Source: Pseudomonadota bacterium
GTDB lineage: Bacteria > Desulfobacterota > Anaeroferrophillalia > Anaeroferrophillales > Tharpellaceae
DNA length: 56,033 bases
Reading direction: 5' to 3'
Assembly (NCBI GenBank): GCA_011049115.1
Contig: DSCM01000007.1
Span: forward strand, 1-56,033
The translations under genes were made by a program, and so were the position numbers. Of the stretch, positions 25,064 through 35,279 are shown in pieces (positions within the stretch are counted from its first letter, which is position 1; every line of letters starts with the position of its first letter). Under the pieces are notes generated by a model. That model was not told where the DNA came from. It saw nothing but the letters and a program-made list of their open reading frames with translations, and searched no databases.

Positions 25064-25966
25064 ATGAACAAACAAAAGAGAAAGATTTTCCGACTGGGAC
25101 TTTTCGCAGTTATCTTCGGGGCCTTGATTTTCGGAGCCTGCAAAACCTCGGTCGGACTTAAATTCAGTCACCGCTTTCACATTCTCGAGCAGGAAACCGG
25201 CTGCGAGCAGTGCCACAAAAAAAATGCCGCCGGCGACTTCGCCGCGGCCACCATGGCTAATTGCCGGGAATGCCATGAATTCAACCCCGAAGAGCCTTCC
25301 CCTGAATGCCTCCTCTGCCATACAACGGAAAGCGCGAAAAATGGGTATGCAATCACCCCGGCCGGCAAACCTGGAGGTATGGCCGATCTGATTTTCAGCC
25401 ACGAGACCCACGCCGATCTGAGCTGCGACAACTGTCACAACGAGATCACCAAAGAGCGAGGGCTGAACTTCGGGCCGAACATGGCGAGCTGCCTTGACTG
25501 CCACCGGAAACAGGAAGGGCCACAGGACTGTGAAGCCTGCCACGAACAGATCAGAGCTGAAAACGCTCCGCCCGATCATGCCGGAGACTGGGAGAAAAAA
25601 CACGGCTTTGCTTCCCGGCTGTCAACCGCCTGCGCCTACTGCCACTCCGATCGCCAGGCCTTCTGCGAGAACTGTCACCGCACGGAAAAACCCACTGATC
25701 ACAATTTCGGTTGGAAAACCACCGGGCATGGCGTTGAAGCCGGACACGACCGGCGCGGTTGCGCGGTCTGTCATGACGCCGGTTACTGCATTGACTGCCA
25801 CAAACACCAGAAGCCGGTTTCGCACTTTCGGGGAGACTGGATGAGCTATCAGCGCGAAAACGGCCACAGCGAAGCCGCCCGGCGTAATTTTCGCAGCTGT
25901 AATGTCTGCCACGAAACCGGCGACTGCATGGACTGTCACAAGGGCATAATTTTACGCAAAAAATGA
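25064..25966 (+). CDS. Dodecahaem c-type cytochrome lipoprotein
   Basis: A 300-residue lipoprotein with twelve CXXCH sites (CEQCH, CRECH, CLLCH, CDNCH, CLDCH, CEACH, CAYCH, CENCH, CAVCH, CIDCH, CNVCH, CMDCH). The signal peptide ends in a lipobox (LIFGAC), so it should be anchored to a membrane, most likely the outer one. I start at 25064 (MNKQKRKIFR) because the basic signal peptide begins there. Haem spacing is dense, as in wire-like cytochromes such as ExtA/ExtD-type dodecahaems. It follows the barrel by 63 bases and precedes the octahaem protein by 34, so one conduit is likely. Confidence 0.93.
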   Translation: MNKQKRKIFRLGLFAVIFGALIFGACKTSVGLKFSHRFHILEQETGCEQCHKKNAAGDFAAATMANCRECHEFNPEEPSPECLLCHTTESAKNGYAITPAGKPGGMADLIFSHETHADLSCDNCHNEITKERGLNFGPNMASCLDCHRKQEGPQDCEACHEQIRAENAPPDHAGDWEKKHGFASRLSTACAYCHSDRQAFCENCHRTEKPTDHNFGWKTTGHGVEAGHDRRGCAVCHDAGYCIDCHKHQKPVSHFRGDWMSYQRENGHSEAARRNFRSCNVCHETGDCMDCHKGIILRKK

Positions 25967-26000
25967 TCTTTTCAGATATTTCAATTTCAGGAGGGTTTTA

Positions 26001-29000
26001 ATGAAAAAAACAGCATTATTTGTGGTCGCGCTCTGCCTGCTGCTGCCGACCGTTATCTGGGCCGCTCATCCCCCGGTAGTTCTCTATGACCGTCAGGGCA
26101 ATCGCATCGTCGATCAACTGGACGAAAGCGACACCGTCACCGCCGCCTCAGGCAGCGTTTACCAGCGCGGTCCGGCCTACAGTCCGAAACAGAGCTGCGG
26201 CAAATGCCATGATTACCAGTCGGTGACCAAGGCTTACCATTTCCGCGAAGGGGCCGGCCCCAATGGTGAAAACCTCAGCGATACTTGGGTTTCCGAGAAT
26301 AAAGACAGCCGCCTTAACAAATACCTCGCCCATGCCTACGGCCATCTGTTAAGTCCAGGCCAATTTGGAGCCTGGTGACCTCCGTCCTACCGCCAGTTGG
26401 CGGCCAAAGGCGTGCGCGGCAGTAAGAACAACCCTTTTTCCAGTGAAGGTAAGCCTTATTTCTTCGACCAGGGTACGGCCGACCAGATGGCCACCTGTTA
26501 TTCCTGTCATCCTGGCGGCGGACCGGCCGAAGGCATTGTCAATAGTGACGGCTCGGTGACCCCCTACGACGATCCCAGCCTGACCCCGTTGCATACCTAT
26601 GACCGCGATTTCTACGGCTACACCGCCGACGACGTCACCATGGCAATCTACGGCGGTGAAACGATTGCCGAAAGCGTCGCCAATATCGGTGAACCCAAAG
26701 CCCACGACTGGGGTCATTCCGGGGTTATGGAAGCCGACTGTCTGCTCTGTCATATCGATCCCGAAAGCAGCTATACCTACCGGGCCGCCGACGGTCTCAA
26801 GGTCCAGCCCTTCCGTCCGAGAATGATGATTTTCGCCGAACGCAACCAGGATAATACCGTCAGCCGGATTTCTCTGGGCATGCCCAGCCTGACCGGTCTG
26901 CGGAACAGTTCGGCTCTTTATTATTCCAACGATCCTCAGCGCATGGGCCGCCCGACGCCGATGCTGGCCCTGGCCGGCCTGCCCAAGGAAATGGTCGGCG
27001 AAATGATGCAGATGTGGGTGGACGGCCTCGCCAACATGGAAGCCCACGGCCTTTCTCTGCCTTTTGCCCTCTACGGCCAGAACGTCCCCAAAATCTGGGA
27101 TCAGTCCACCGGCATGCTCAAAGCCGAATACTGCGCCAATCCCAACGGCGTCGCCGATGAAATGGGCCGGCTCCAGGGCGCTCAGGCCGGGATCATGGAA
27201 CTTTTCGGCGGTTTTCTCCAGTATCTGATCGGCAAGAACATTCTCCCGCCCGATGCCGACATGAACATGATGATGGGTGTTTTCTTCAACGATTTCGTCT
27301 ATGCCTATCAGATCAAATATCCGATGCCGGGCATGGATCAGCTCTTGCCCGTGCCCTACGGCCTGCGCGCTTATGAACCCGGCAAATTCTACACCGACTG
27401 GGATAACCCGCATGCCTCGGTCCGCGACTATGTCCGTTCGGGGCTGATCGAAGGCGAGGGCATTCCCTATGCCGGCCGGGTCGGCGAGGAATGGAGCGCC
27501 GCCATGTTCGCCATGGGCATGATCATGCAGGGCGACTATACTTATTTTGACCCGACTACCGGTCAACCCGACATGGCCCGGGTCATCGACGATCTGCAGC
27601 AGGGCAAACTGCCGGAAAACTACGTCGCTCCGGTCATGCATAAATATCTGCCGTCCTTTTTCGACTTCATCCCGGTCACCGGCCTGATGGGGCTCGATTT
27701 CAACGGTGACGGCGCTCCGGTTACCTACGTCCGCATCGATCGTAACGGCGAGGAGTGGCAGCCCAAAGCTTATTACAATATTGCCGACCTCAATGCCGAC
27801 GGAGCCCTGCCCATGAGTGAGATGTTCGGTGGCGTTGAAGAGCGGAACAGCTGGAAGTGGGTCAAGGTCTGCGGCCAGTGCCATGTCATGACCAAGGACC
27901 ACGGCAACAGCGAATGGACCTATGGACGCCACTACAATCTCGGCATGCCCTCCGACTGGGTCAAAAACGGCCAATATGTCAACCTGACCGACGATCCCGA
28001 GGCCAAGGGCTACGACGTCCATATGTCGAGTCGCAAAATGGGTTGCGGCACCTGTCACTTGCGTGAAGGCGGCAGCCTTGAAAATGTCCATAACTTCAAA
28101 AAAGGGGTCGATACAGCCCACATGGTCCGCAACGACCTTGATGCCAACCCCAGACCCAAAAGCTGCGAAGGCTGTCATCTGGCCGGCGAGGACATGCAAG
28201 CCGTCAACCCCTCGGCCAGCCACGAAAAGGTATTCGGCGAAAGCACGGGCCGCCACCTGGCCGTCGTCGCCTGTCAGACCTGTCATGTCCCTTATAAAAA
28301 ATCCTGGCGCTTCCGGGCTTTTGACGATACTTTAGGCTGCTACACCAACTTCGATAATTTGCTGGGTTATAATATTCTGCCCGGAGGCGATGCCAAGGTC
28401 ATGGCCTTTCCTCTGCCCGCCTACGCCATCGCCCCGGTTTATTCAACCTCCCCGGGTTACGGCATTCCCCATTTTCACATGGTCGCCAACCATCTCGAGG
28501 CCGACGGCAAGGGCATCCAGCCCAGTGATTTTCTCTCGCAGATGGCCGATTATTTCTACCAAGACGGCGAGAGTGACCCAGGCCGGCTGGTCAACGGCAT
28601 GCCGACCAACTTCAAGTTCGATTTCTGGAAATACTTTCTCCAGGCCAATTACGAAGCCTACAAAGCGATGGGTGTGCCCCTGACCTACGATCCGGTCCAC
28701 GACAATGAGGTTTTCCCGCCGCTCTACTACGCCAACGGCATCAACGGCTATCCCCAGGTGGTCATCGGCAACCCGATCACGGTGATGACCTGGGTTGACA
28801 CCAATCCCCAACCCGACACCGACATGTCGGATCTACCCTACGGCGGAGCCAAGGTGCTTTATCTTAAGGAAATCAACGCCGCGATCAAAGCCTACCACCG
28901 ACCGGTGCAGCTCGGCATGGTCGATCCCATGCAGCAGTTCATGATTCCGGCCAACGACCCGACCTGGGCCGCCAACCCCAACGTCGGCAAGATCATTCTC

Positions 29001-30029
29001 AAAGAAAGCGGCTATGTCATCTTCGATCATAACGGCGACATGTTCCCCGATATCTGGTGGGACGAGGACGTCAAGGCCATGCGGGAAGCCCTGGTCAAGG
29101 TGCTCAAAGCCGAAGGCGCGGCCGATCCCAAGCCGGCAATTTTTATGGCGGCCCATTATTTCTCCGACAGTCACGCGGTGCTGCCGGCAGGAAAAGCCCT
29201 GGGCGCGCAATCCTGTAACGACTGTCACGGCGATGCCGGCAAGGATGCCGGAGCACACCGGGTTACCGACCGCCTAATCCAGTTTCTGCCCTGGGCGCCG
29301 CCCTGGTTCCGGGATGAAAACCGGCTGATGACCTACGATCCGGAGCATGGCATGGTAGCGGCCAACCCCAACGGCCTCTTTCTGGTTAACGGCGAGGTCG
29401 CCTACATTCAGCCGCAGATGGCCAACAATATGAGTTTTCTGGGGGCCCGGGCGGATGAGATTCTAAAACTCAGCCATCACCATGCCGAAGAACTTTTCAC
29501 CCTGACGGCGGAAGGCAGCGTCACCGGAGACCAGATCACCGAGATCGATCCGCAGCTTCTGACCACCCTGGAGCGGTCAACCAGTTATCACCGCCAGGTC
29601 GTCAACGGCCCCTGGATGGACAAAACCTACTTCTACATTCCCGAAGAATTAGAGCCCTCTCTGACGGCCTGCGGTTTCACGGTCGGAGGCGAGGAAGAGG
29701 TCTACCTCAGCGGTCGTGGTTTTGCCAGGGCCTATGTGCTGCGCTACGAATTGGCTTCACCGCATGAAGCCGAGACCGGTGCGGGGCATGAACATGCACT
29801 TCCGGCGACAATTATTCGTCTGCCCTTTACCGGCAGCGAACCCGAAATCTGGACCCTGGGCGAGCATGATACCTTTTTCAGACCGACGACTGCAGCCGAG
29901 ATTGTCGGTCATCAAGGCGCCTACGTACTGGTCAAGGTTTCGGAGCCGGGCGAATATGTCGCGGTCGAACCGGGCGCCGGCAGCGGCAACCAGTTGCTCT
30001 ATGACCTGTGGGGAGCCTTTTTCAATTAA
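26001..30029 (+). CDS. Large octahaem cytochrome with in-frame TGA
   Basis: A frame of 1342 codons with a single TGA at 26376-26378 (codon 126). The N-terminal part has a signal peptide (TALFVVALCLLLPTVIWAAH) and one CXXCH (CGKCHDY). After the TGA the same frame runs another 1216 codons with seven more sites: CYSCH, CLLCH, CGQCH, CGTCH, CEGCH, CQTCH and CNDCH. Without readthrough the remainder has no signal peptide. A hairpin follows the TGA (26390-26403, CCGCC-AGTT-GGCGG). Candidate meanings are selenocysteine, leaky readthrough or a TGG-to-TGA lesion; the residue before is Trp. AGGAGG lies upstream. It is probably the secreted or surface partner of the dodecahaem lipoprotein. Family function is not established. 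Confidence 0.8.
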
Positions 30030-30086
30030 ATATCACCCTCAATCCCGGCGGCGCGGTTTCTAGTCAAGCCGCCGGGCATAAGAAAA

Positions 30087-30127
30087 AGCGGGCGATTTCC
30101 TTCTTCGGAGACCGCCCGTTTTTTTTT
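30087..30127. terminator. Terminator between convergent genes
   Basis: GCGGGCG and CGCCCG arms around an 18-base internal region, followed on the plus strand by a run of nine T from 30119. It ends the cytochrome transcript; the A-run on the other side also lets it serve the convergent gene at 30151. Confidence 0.7.
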
Positions 30128-30150
30128 CGCTCGCCAAGATAAAGCGCCGG

Positions 30151-30852
30151 CTATTCCTTCAGACGCAGGCGCAGCTTTCCGTCACTGACCTTGATTTCCT
30201 CCACCCCGGCGGCAAAACTTTTCCAGAAGCCTTCACCGGCGCCGAATGTTTCAACCAGGTCAACATTTTTGAGATTGCCGAGCCAGGCAGCGGGCAGCGG
30301 CACCCCCCACAAACTGACGCCGCGCAAGGCGACTAGCGGGCGACCATGCTCAAATCTCAGTTCAAGTCCGGCGCGGGCCCTGATCGTCCGACCACCCAGG
30401 AGCGGCAAATCAGACGCCAACGGCAGTATCAGGTCGGCGCTGGCAAGATCGTCGGAAAAATCCAGCACCAGTTTTCGCGCCAGCTCCGGACTGCGCGCCA
30501 AAAGAGCGTTAACCTCGCGTTCGCTCAGAACAATCTCGCGGCGTGAACCGGCCTCACTGTGGGGCTGGGGCCTGGGTGTCTCCGCCACCGGGGAAGAAAG
30601 AGCCTCCCCCCCACCACTGATGCCTGGCCCCCGTTTTTCCAGATTTTCCATTTTGCCCTGCAACGTCTTCTCTTCCTGAGTGCTGAGATGGACCGGCCTG
30701 AACTCGCGCGGAAAGAAAAGCCATCTGGCCGCTCCCAAAAGCAGCGCGCCGCTGAGCAGCACTGCGCAGAAAACAATAAAAAAAAGTCTGAACCAACCGA
30801 AGAAAGCTTTTCCTGGCTTCTCAGCCGGCGCCGTCAAATCATCCGGTTCCAT
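30151..30852 (-). CDS. Membrane-anchored protein, unknown
   Basis: A 233-residue protein with one N-terminal transmembrane helix (about residues 20-42, RLFFIVFCAVLLSGALLLGA), a Pro/Ser/Glu-rich linker and a C-terminal domain rich in Leu, Arg and Asp (ELARKLVLDFSDDLASADLI). The C-terminal domain resembles the beta-rich, lipid-related modules seen in AsmA-like proteins, but I cannot assign a family. The start at 30852 is fixed by GGAGG upstream; 42 bases of open frame lie before it. The stop is TAG. Upstream, 30853-31207 has an inverted repeat (30948-30988) but no gene. Confidence 0.7.
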   Translation of the reverse strand: MEPDDLTAPAEKPGKAFFGWFRLFFIVFCAVLLSGALLLGAARWLFFPREFRPVHLSTQEEKTLQGKMENLEKRGPGISGGGEALSSPVAETPRPQPHSEAGSRREIVLSEREVNALLARSPELARKLVLDFSDDLASADLILPLASDLPLLGGRTIRARAGLELRFEHGRPLVALRGVSLWGVPLPAAWLGNLKNVDLVETFGAGEGFWKSFAAGVEEIKVSDGKLRLRLKE

Positions 30853-30947
30853 TTTCCCTTTACCTCCTTCAGAAATTATCCCGCGGGAAACCACGCCTCG
30901 ATCACCACCCGGCGCATTTCCGGCAACCGCCGTCAGTCATCACCGAT

Positions 30948-30988
30948 AAAGATCAGACAGGAGGGTATTATCAGAGGAGCTGATCTTT
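30948..30988. repeat. Inverted repeat with 23-base loop
   Basis: AAAGATCAG (30948-30956) and CTGATCTTT (30980-30988) are perfect complements. It lies in the gap between the membrane-anchored gene and the glycosyltransferase, on the 5' side of the former and the 3' side of the latter. It could end the glycosyltransferase transcript, but the T-run is short. Confidence 0.35.
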
Positions 30989-31207
30989 TGCCATAAATTT
31001 CCGGCATGAACAGCAGGAATGAGATCGAATCAATAAAATGTAACGCTTCGGCCTGGAGCCTGGCGGTCTGAATAGCCGTAAAAATCCGGTTATTCTGGAG
31101 ACGTGACCAGATTTCTGCAAGGAATCGGGATCGCGCGGATTGGCTGGATAGTTAGAATAAAATCAAGAGAGCGAACCGTCACAATACTAGACATTCTTTT
31201 TGCCGGG

Positions 31208-32509
31208 CTAACCCCCTGTCCCAGCCAACTGACGCAACCGGCAAGCGAGACTATTGCCGAGAACGGCGAGCAGGGGCAGATAGATGATGAAAGTTACCAG
31301 GTAGTTCTCCTGCCAGACGCCGCTCCGCTGATAGTTTTCCAGGACGATATAGGAAAGCGGCAACAGGGAAACAAAACCAAGCAGGGCCGGACTCGGGGCA
31401 AAGACCAACAGGGGCAGAAGCCAGAGACCATACCAGGGATGCACCGTGGGGGAAACCAGCAGGAGCCCGGCCAGCAGAGACAGCGCACGCCGGTCGCGGT
31501 CGGCAAGGCTTAAGGGTCTGCTATTGATGTAAAGCCAGAAGACCAGGTACGCCCCGGCCAGCACCAGGCGCAAATGGAAATGGTTGGTAAAAAGATAAGT
31601 CCCGAGACGATAAAGACCGGCGTTGAAATCCCAGTGTTCCAGATAAGCGCATAAAGAAAAGAATAAGCCGCGCCCGTTGGCATAAAAAGGCAGAAAAAGC
31701 AGGAATCCGCCCAGCACTAGCGCCGGCAGCAGGCGCCGCCCGGAAAACTCACGCAGCAGAACCAGAAAAAAATATTTACTGAACACCGCCGCGACCAAAC
31801 CGCTGACGGCAAGCCACGGCTGGCACCGCTCCTGGGCATGCAGGGCAATGAGCGCCGCCAACATGACCAGAGCCTCATGATGGCCGCTGCCCCAGATTTC
31901 GATAATTGCCAGAGGATGCAGAAAATACAGCAACAGATAACGTCGAGATCGGGCGCGCGCTTTGAGACGCAGGCCGATAACCAGGGTCAGAAGCAGGTCA
32001 CAGAACCCAAGGCAGCTTTTATAAAAAAAAGGGGTGGGCCTGATGGCTGCCACCAGGGCATTGAACAGGGTGGTCAGGGGAGGATAAATTGCCGGATAGT
32101 CGGGATGGTTGATCAGGTGGTGCCAGGCCGGCCGCAAGTCGACCAGGGCAGGGTGCGCCGGCGGCAAAAGATAGGGATTTTTTCCCCCGACGGTAACCAG
32201 ACCTTCCCAGATACAACGGTAGAGGTCGGCTGACAGCAGGGGGTCCTGAAAAAGAAAAAGCAACCTGAGTCCCAACCCGGTGCCGAGCAACCCGAGCAAC
32301 TCCCCGCGCGTCATTGCCGGCAAGCACCGCAACCAGTAGACATAACTCCCGAGAGCGCCGAGATAGCATACCCAAAAAGCCGGCCAGGAAAATTCAGTCT
32401 GACGGCTGAACGCCGCCAGACTAAACCCATACAGCAGCAGAAAAATTAATACGAAAGCCCGTTCCGTAAGCCGAAACAGCCTTCGCGGAATGCCGATAAG
32501 TGACCTCAT
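31208..32509 (-). CDS. GT-C type polyprenol-phosphate glycosyltransferase
   Basis: A 433-residue integral membrane protein with about eleven hydrophobic segments. The first large loop has SADLYRCIWEGLVTVGGKNP, similar to the DxYRYxWDGR region of GT-C and GT87 mannosyltransferases; its Asp is the likely catalytic acid or base. HPDYPAIYPPLTTLFNALVA and HPWYGLWLLPLL are also typical. It probably transfers a sugar from a lipid phosphate donor on the periplasmic side; the acceptor is unknown. It lies between the rhodanese and the membrane-anchored gene on the same strand. The stop is TAG. Confidence 0.8.
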   Translation of the reverse strand: MRSLIGIPRRLFRLTERAFVLIFLLLYGFSLAAFSRQTEFSWPAFWVCYLGALGSYVYWLRCLPAMTRGELLGLLGTGLGLRLLFLFQDPLLSADLYRCIWEGLVTVGGKNPYLLPPAHPALVDLRPAWHHLINHPDYPAIYPPLTTLFNALVAAIRPTPFFYKSCLGFCDLLLTLVIGLRLKARARSRRYLLLYFLHPLAIIEIWGSGHHEALVMLAALIALHAQERCQPWLAVSGLVAAVFSKYFFLVLLREFSGRRLLPALVLGGFLLFLPFYANGRGLFFSLCAYLEHWDFNAGLYRLGTYLFTNHFHLRLVLAGAYLVFWLYINSRPLSLADRDRRALSLLAGLLLVSPTVHPWYGLWLLPLLVFAPSPALLGFVSLLPLSYIVLENYQRSGVWQENYLVTFIIYLPLLAVLGNSLACRLRQLAGTGG

Positions 32510-32602
32510 CGGATAATTTCCTGTTTTGCAAAACGAAAATGGTCCGATGAGGCGCTAACCTTCCCGCCGGCAAGCCCAGCCTCCCTCAAGACCGGGTTAA
32601 CG

Positions 32603-35221
32603 TCAGTATACCGGCAGAGTGGGGCAGTCATCGATAATCGGATTATCGGCCGACCCCTCGGCCATACTCCAGACATATCAGCCGCCGTCATATAGGTTGT
32701 TCTCGGGCCAGCCCATCATGTAACCGTACAGAAAGGTCAAAGCCGCGCGCCAGCCGGTACCGCAATAATGACTGACGGCGCGATCACCGCTGATGCCCTC
32801 GGCGGCCCACATCAATTCGACTTCAGTGTAGCTGCGCAGGGTAGCGTCGGCATCGACAAAATCCTCCATCGTCCAGGGCCCGTCCCCGGAATGGCCCCAG
32901 AGGGCGCCGGCGATCCGACCGTCGGTCTAAATATAGTCGTAAGGCGCCGTGCAGCCAAGATACTCGTCCCGGGTGCGGATGTCGGCAATGACCGCGTTCG
33001 GATGCAGCCCGGCAACGACTTCACGAATGTAATCACTACCGACCAGATACTCAGGATGCAGGGGTTCATCCCGCCCGAACCAGGAAGCCGGAGTCCGCAT
33101 CACAGCTCCGGCCTGGCCGGCGTAATCGGCCTCCTGCCAGGCCTTGAAGCCGCCGTTCAGAAGCCGGACATCTTCAACTCCGGCATACATCAGCACCCAG
33201 GCCAGCCGAGCCGCGGCGGTAACATCGGCACCATAGACAACAACCGTGGTATCAGTGGTGACGCCCATATAGGCGATACCCGGCAACAGATACTGATCCG
33301 GACAGATATTCCAGTAATTTTTCGGCAAGGTATCGTCGCTGCGACAGTCGACCAAGGTAAGCTCGGTTCCGGCCAGCCCGGCGCTCACGGTCTCGGCATC
33401 GACCACGAGCCGGGCTTCAGGCGCGGCCTCGAAAGCCCCCCCTGCAACCGAAAATCCGGGCGGCAGAATCTCACTCGACAACCCCTTTTCCAGCCAGGCC
33501 GGCCAACCACCGTCAAGCAGATGAACATCCCGTCAACCCAGATATTCAAGCATCCAGAAAATCCGCGCCGCCGCACCTAAAGCGGCCCGACCGTCGTCAT
33601 AAACCACAATCTTCTGCGTTCTTTGCAAACCTTTTTCACTAAGCAGCGCTTCAAGTTCAGCAACGGGTTTCAGATTCATGTTGGCATCAGCGATTTCACC
33701 GTGCGGCAGAGAAAGCGCGCCGGGAATATGCCCGGCCTCATAACCGCTGCCGCGGGCATCAATAACCTTCAGCCCAGCATTGCCCAGAGCGGCGGCCAGG
33801 TTTTGCGGGCTCAGCAATAGTTCCTCGGCCGCCGGAAACAGAGCCCGGATAATGACCCCGACCAATGCCTCGCGGCTGCGTTCGGCCATCATCATTTTAC
33901 CGTGCGCCGGCCAGTCGGTTTTGTTGCTGGCATCAGCATCCCAGGCAACCTTGAAGGACGCCAACAAAGCATCGCTGACATCATCATAATAGCGGGCGAT
34001 CCGGGCCACCGGATCATGAATCAGAACCTTGATCAGACCGGGGCTGACTTCGTGAAAAAGAATGACGGTGGGCAAACTCTGAAAATGCCAGATTCCGGCA
34101 TGCAACAGCAAAGGATCGGTATAACCATCAAAAACCTGCAGACAGTAAATCGGACCCGCCGCCGTGGAAAAGCAAAGTCGCTGCTGCGGATCGGCCGCGC
34201 TTGAACCGTACACATGAATGAAACTGTTTTGAATCAGGGCCTCAATCTCTTCTGAATGATTGACCAGAGCCCAGTCCGGGAAAAAGGTCTTAACCCCGTC
34301 GATCTTTTTCCAGCCGTCCTTGATCATGGAAAACTGCGGAAAAGAAAACGTACCCTTGAATACGGTTTTCTCGTCACTCAGATACTGATAATCCAAAATC
34401 GCGCCATTGACGGTATAGGGGTGTTCATCCTGGGTCGCAGAGAAAATCTTCACCCCCCCATTCTGCACCGCGCCGACGACATCCGTAATCGAGCTGAAAT
34501 TATTGCCCACGCCCAATTCGACCTGCGCCACCTCGCGCAAAGCCGGCAACCCGGTGGCCGGCGGCGGGACCAACGGCAATTGCGGATCGTAATAGGCTTC
34601 GGGGAAAGCTCCTCGGACGACAGCACAAAGATACTGCCGAGCCGCCAGCAAAAGGCTTTGCATCTCGGCGTCGCAGCCGACAAACTGCCCGGCGTGCAGC
34701 AGCGGATCGACGGCGCAGACATGGATAAAGGTCTGTCCGAAATAAGCGTCGGCCATAATGATAAACCGAAACGGCAGGGCCGCGGCGGCCAGCGGGGCCA
34801 TCCTCAGAAGAGGCTCTTCAAACTCACTGAGCCTGACCTCCAGCAGCCGGGTGCCGGTCGATTCAGCAGTTTTCACGAGCCAGTTGCCGTAGGCATACAT
34901 CACCGAACCATCCTTGGCCAAGGGCTTGGCCGTGACCCCGGCTGTGGCCAGAACCTCATGACCGGCGCCCTGGAGATAATCACCCAGACGCTGCACCAGG
35001 TTATTGATCTGGGCGCTCTGGCTGCCACCGGCGGCCGCCAGAGGCAGGCGGGCGATATCAAGCAGATCCGGCGCCTGATGGCTGAGATGAAGCGGCGGAG
35101 GATTTTTGATTCTGACTTTGGAAGAACTCAGGCTCAAAGCCCGGCTCTCCCGGACCCCGGCCGACAGGAAAAGGGAAACAACCGCTAGCATAAAAATCTG
35201 TCGCCAAACCTTGCTGTTCAT
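32603..35221 (-). CDS. Periplasmic multi-domain rhodanese with three in-frame stops
   Basis: One frame of 872 codons contains TGA (33533-33535), TAG (32927-32929) and TGA (32678-32680) with no indels. A signal peptide (FMLAVVSLFLSAGVRESRA) is followed by a 450-residue domain I do not recognise. Three rhodanese modules follow: an inactive one (VVYDDGRAALGAAARIFWML), a second (VVYGADVTAAARLAWVLMYA) and a third with the active Cys in HYCGTGWRAAL. The stops fall inside conserved blocks: YLG-stop-RDVHLLDGGW, YDYI-stop-TDGRIAGALWG and YDGG-stop-YVWS, where families usually carry Trp. Readthrough, selenocysteine/pyrrolysine, or nonsense decay are possible. GGGAGG precedes the ATG at 35221. It follows the barrel gene, consistent with sulfur or chalcogen chemistry at the envelope. 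Confidence 0.75.
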
Positions 35222-35279
35222 GTGCAATCCTCCCTAAGATTGATAATCATTTACGGGTGAAAATTCCTTGATCTACTCT

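Noticed and set aside
26349-28286. A 645-codon open frame on the minus strand opposite the octahaem cytochrome
   Set aside because: It is a shadow frame produced by the codon bias of the real gene: no family features, no ribosome site, and the plus strand has eight haem sites and a signal peptide.
32603-35221. Genome-wide reassignment of TGA to Trp or TAG to a sense codon
   Set aside because: TGA ends many intact genes here, several in ATGA overlaps, and TAG ends the DUF1257, GT-C and membrane-anchored genes. Any recoding must be local.
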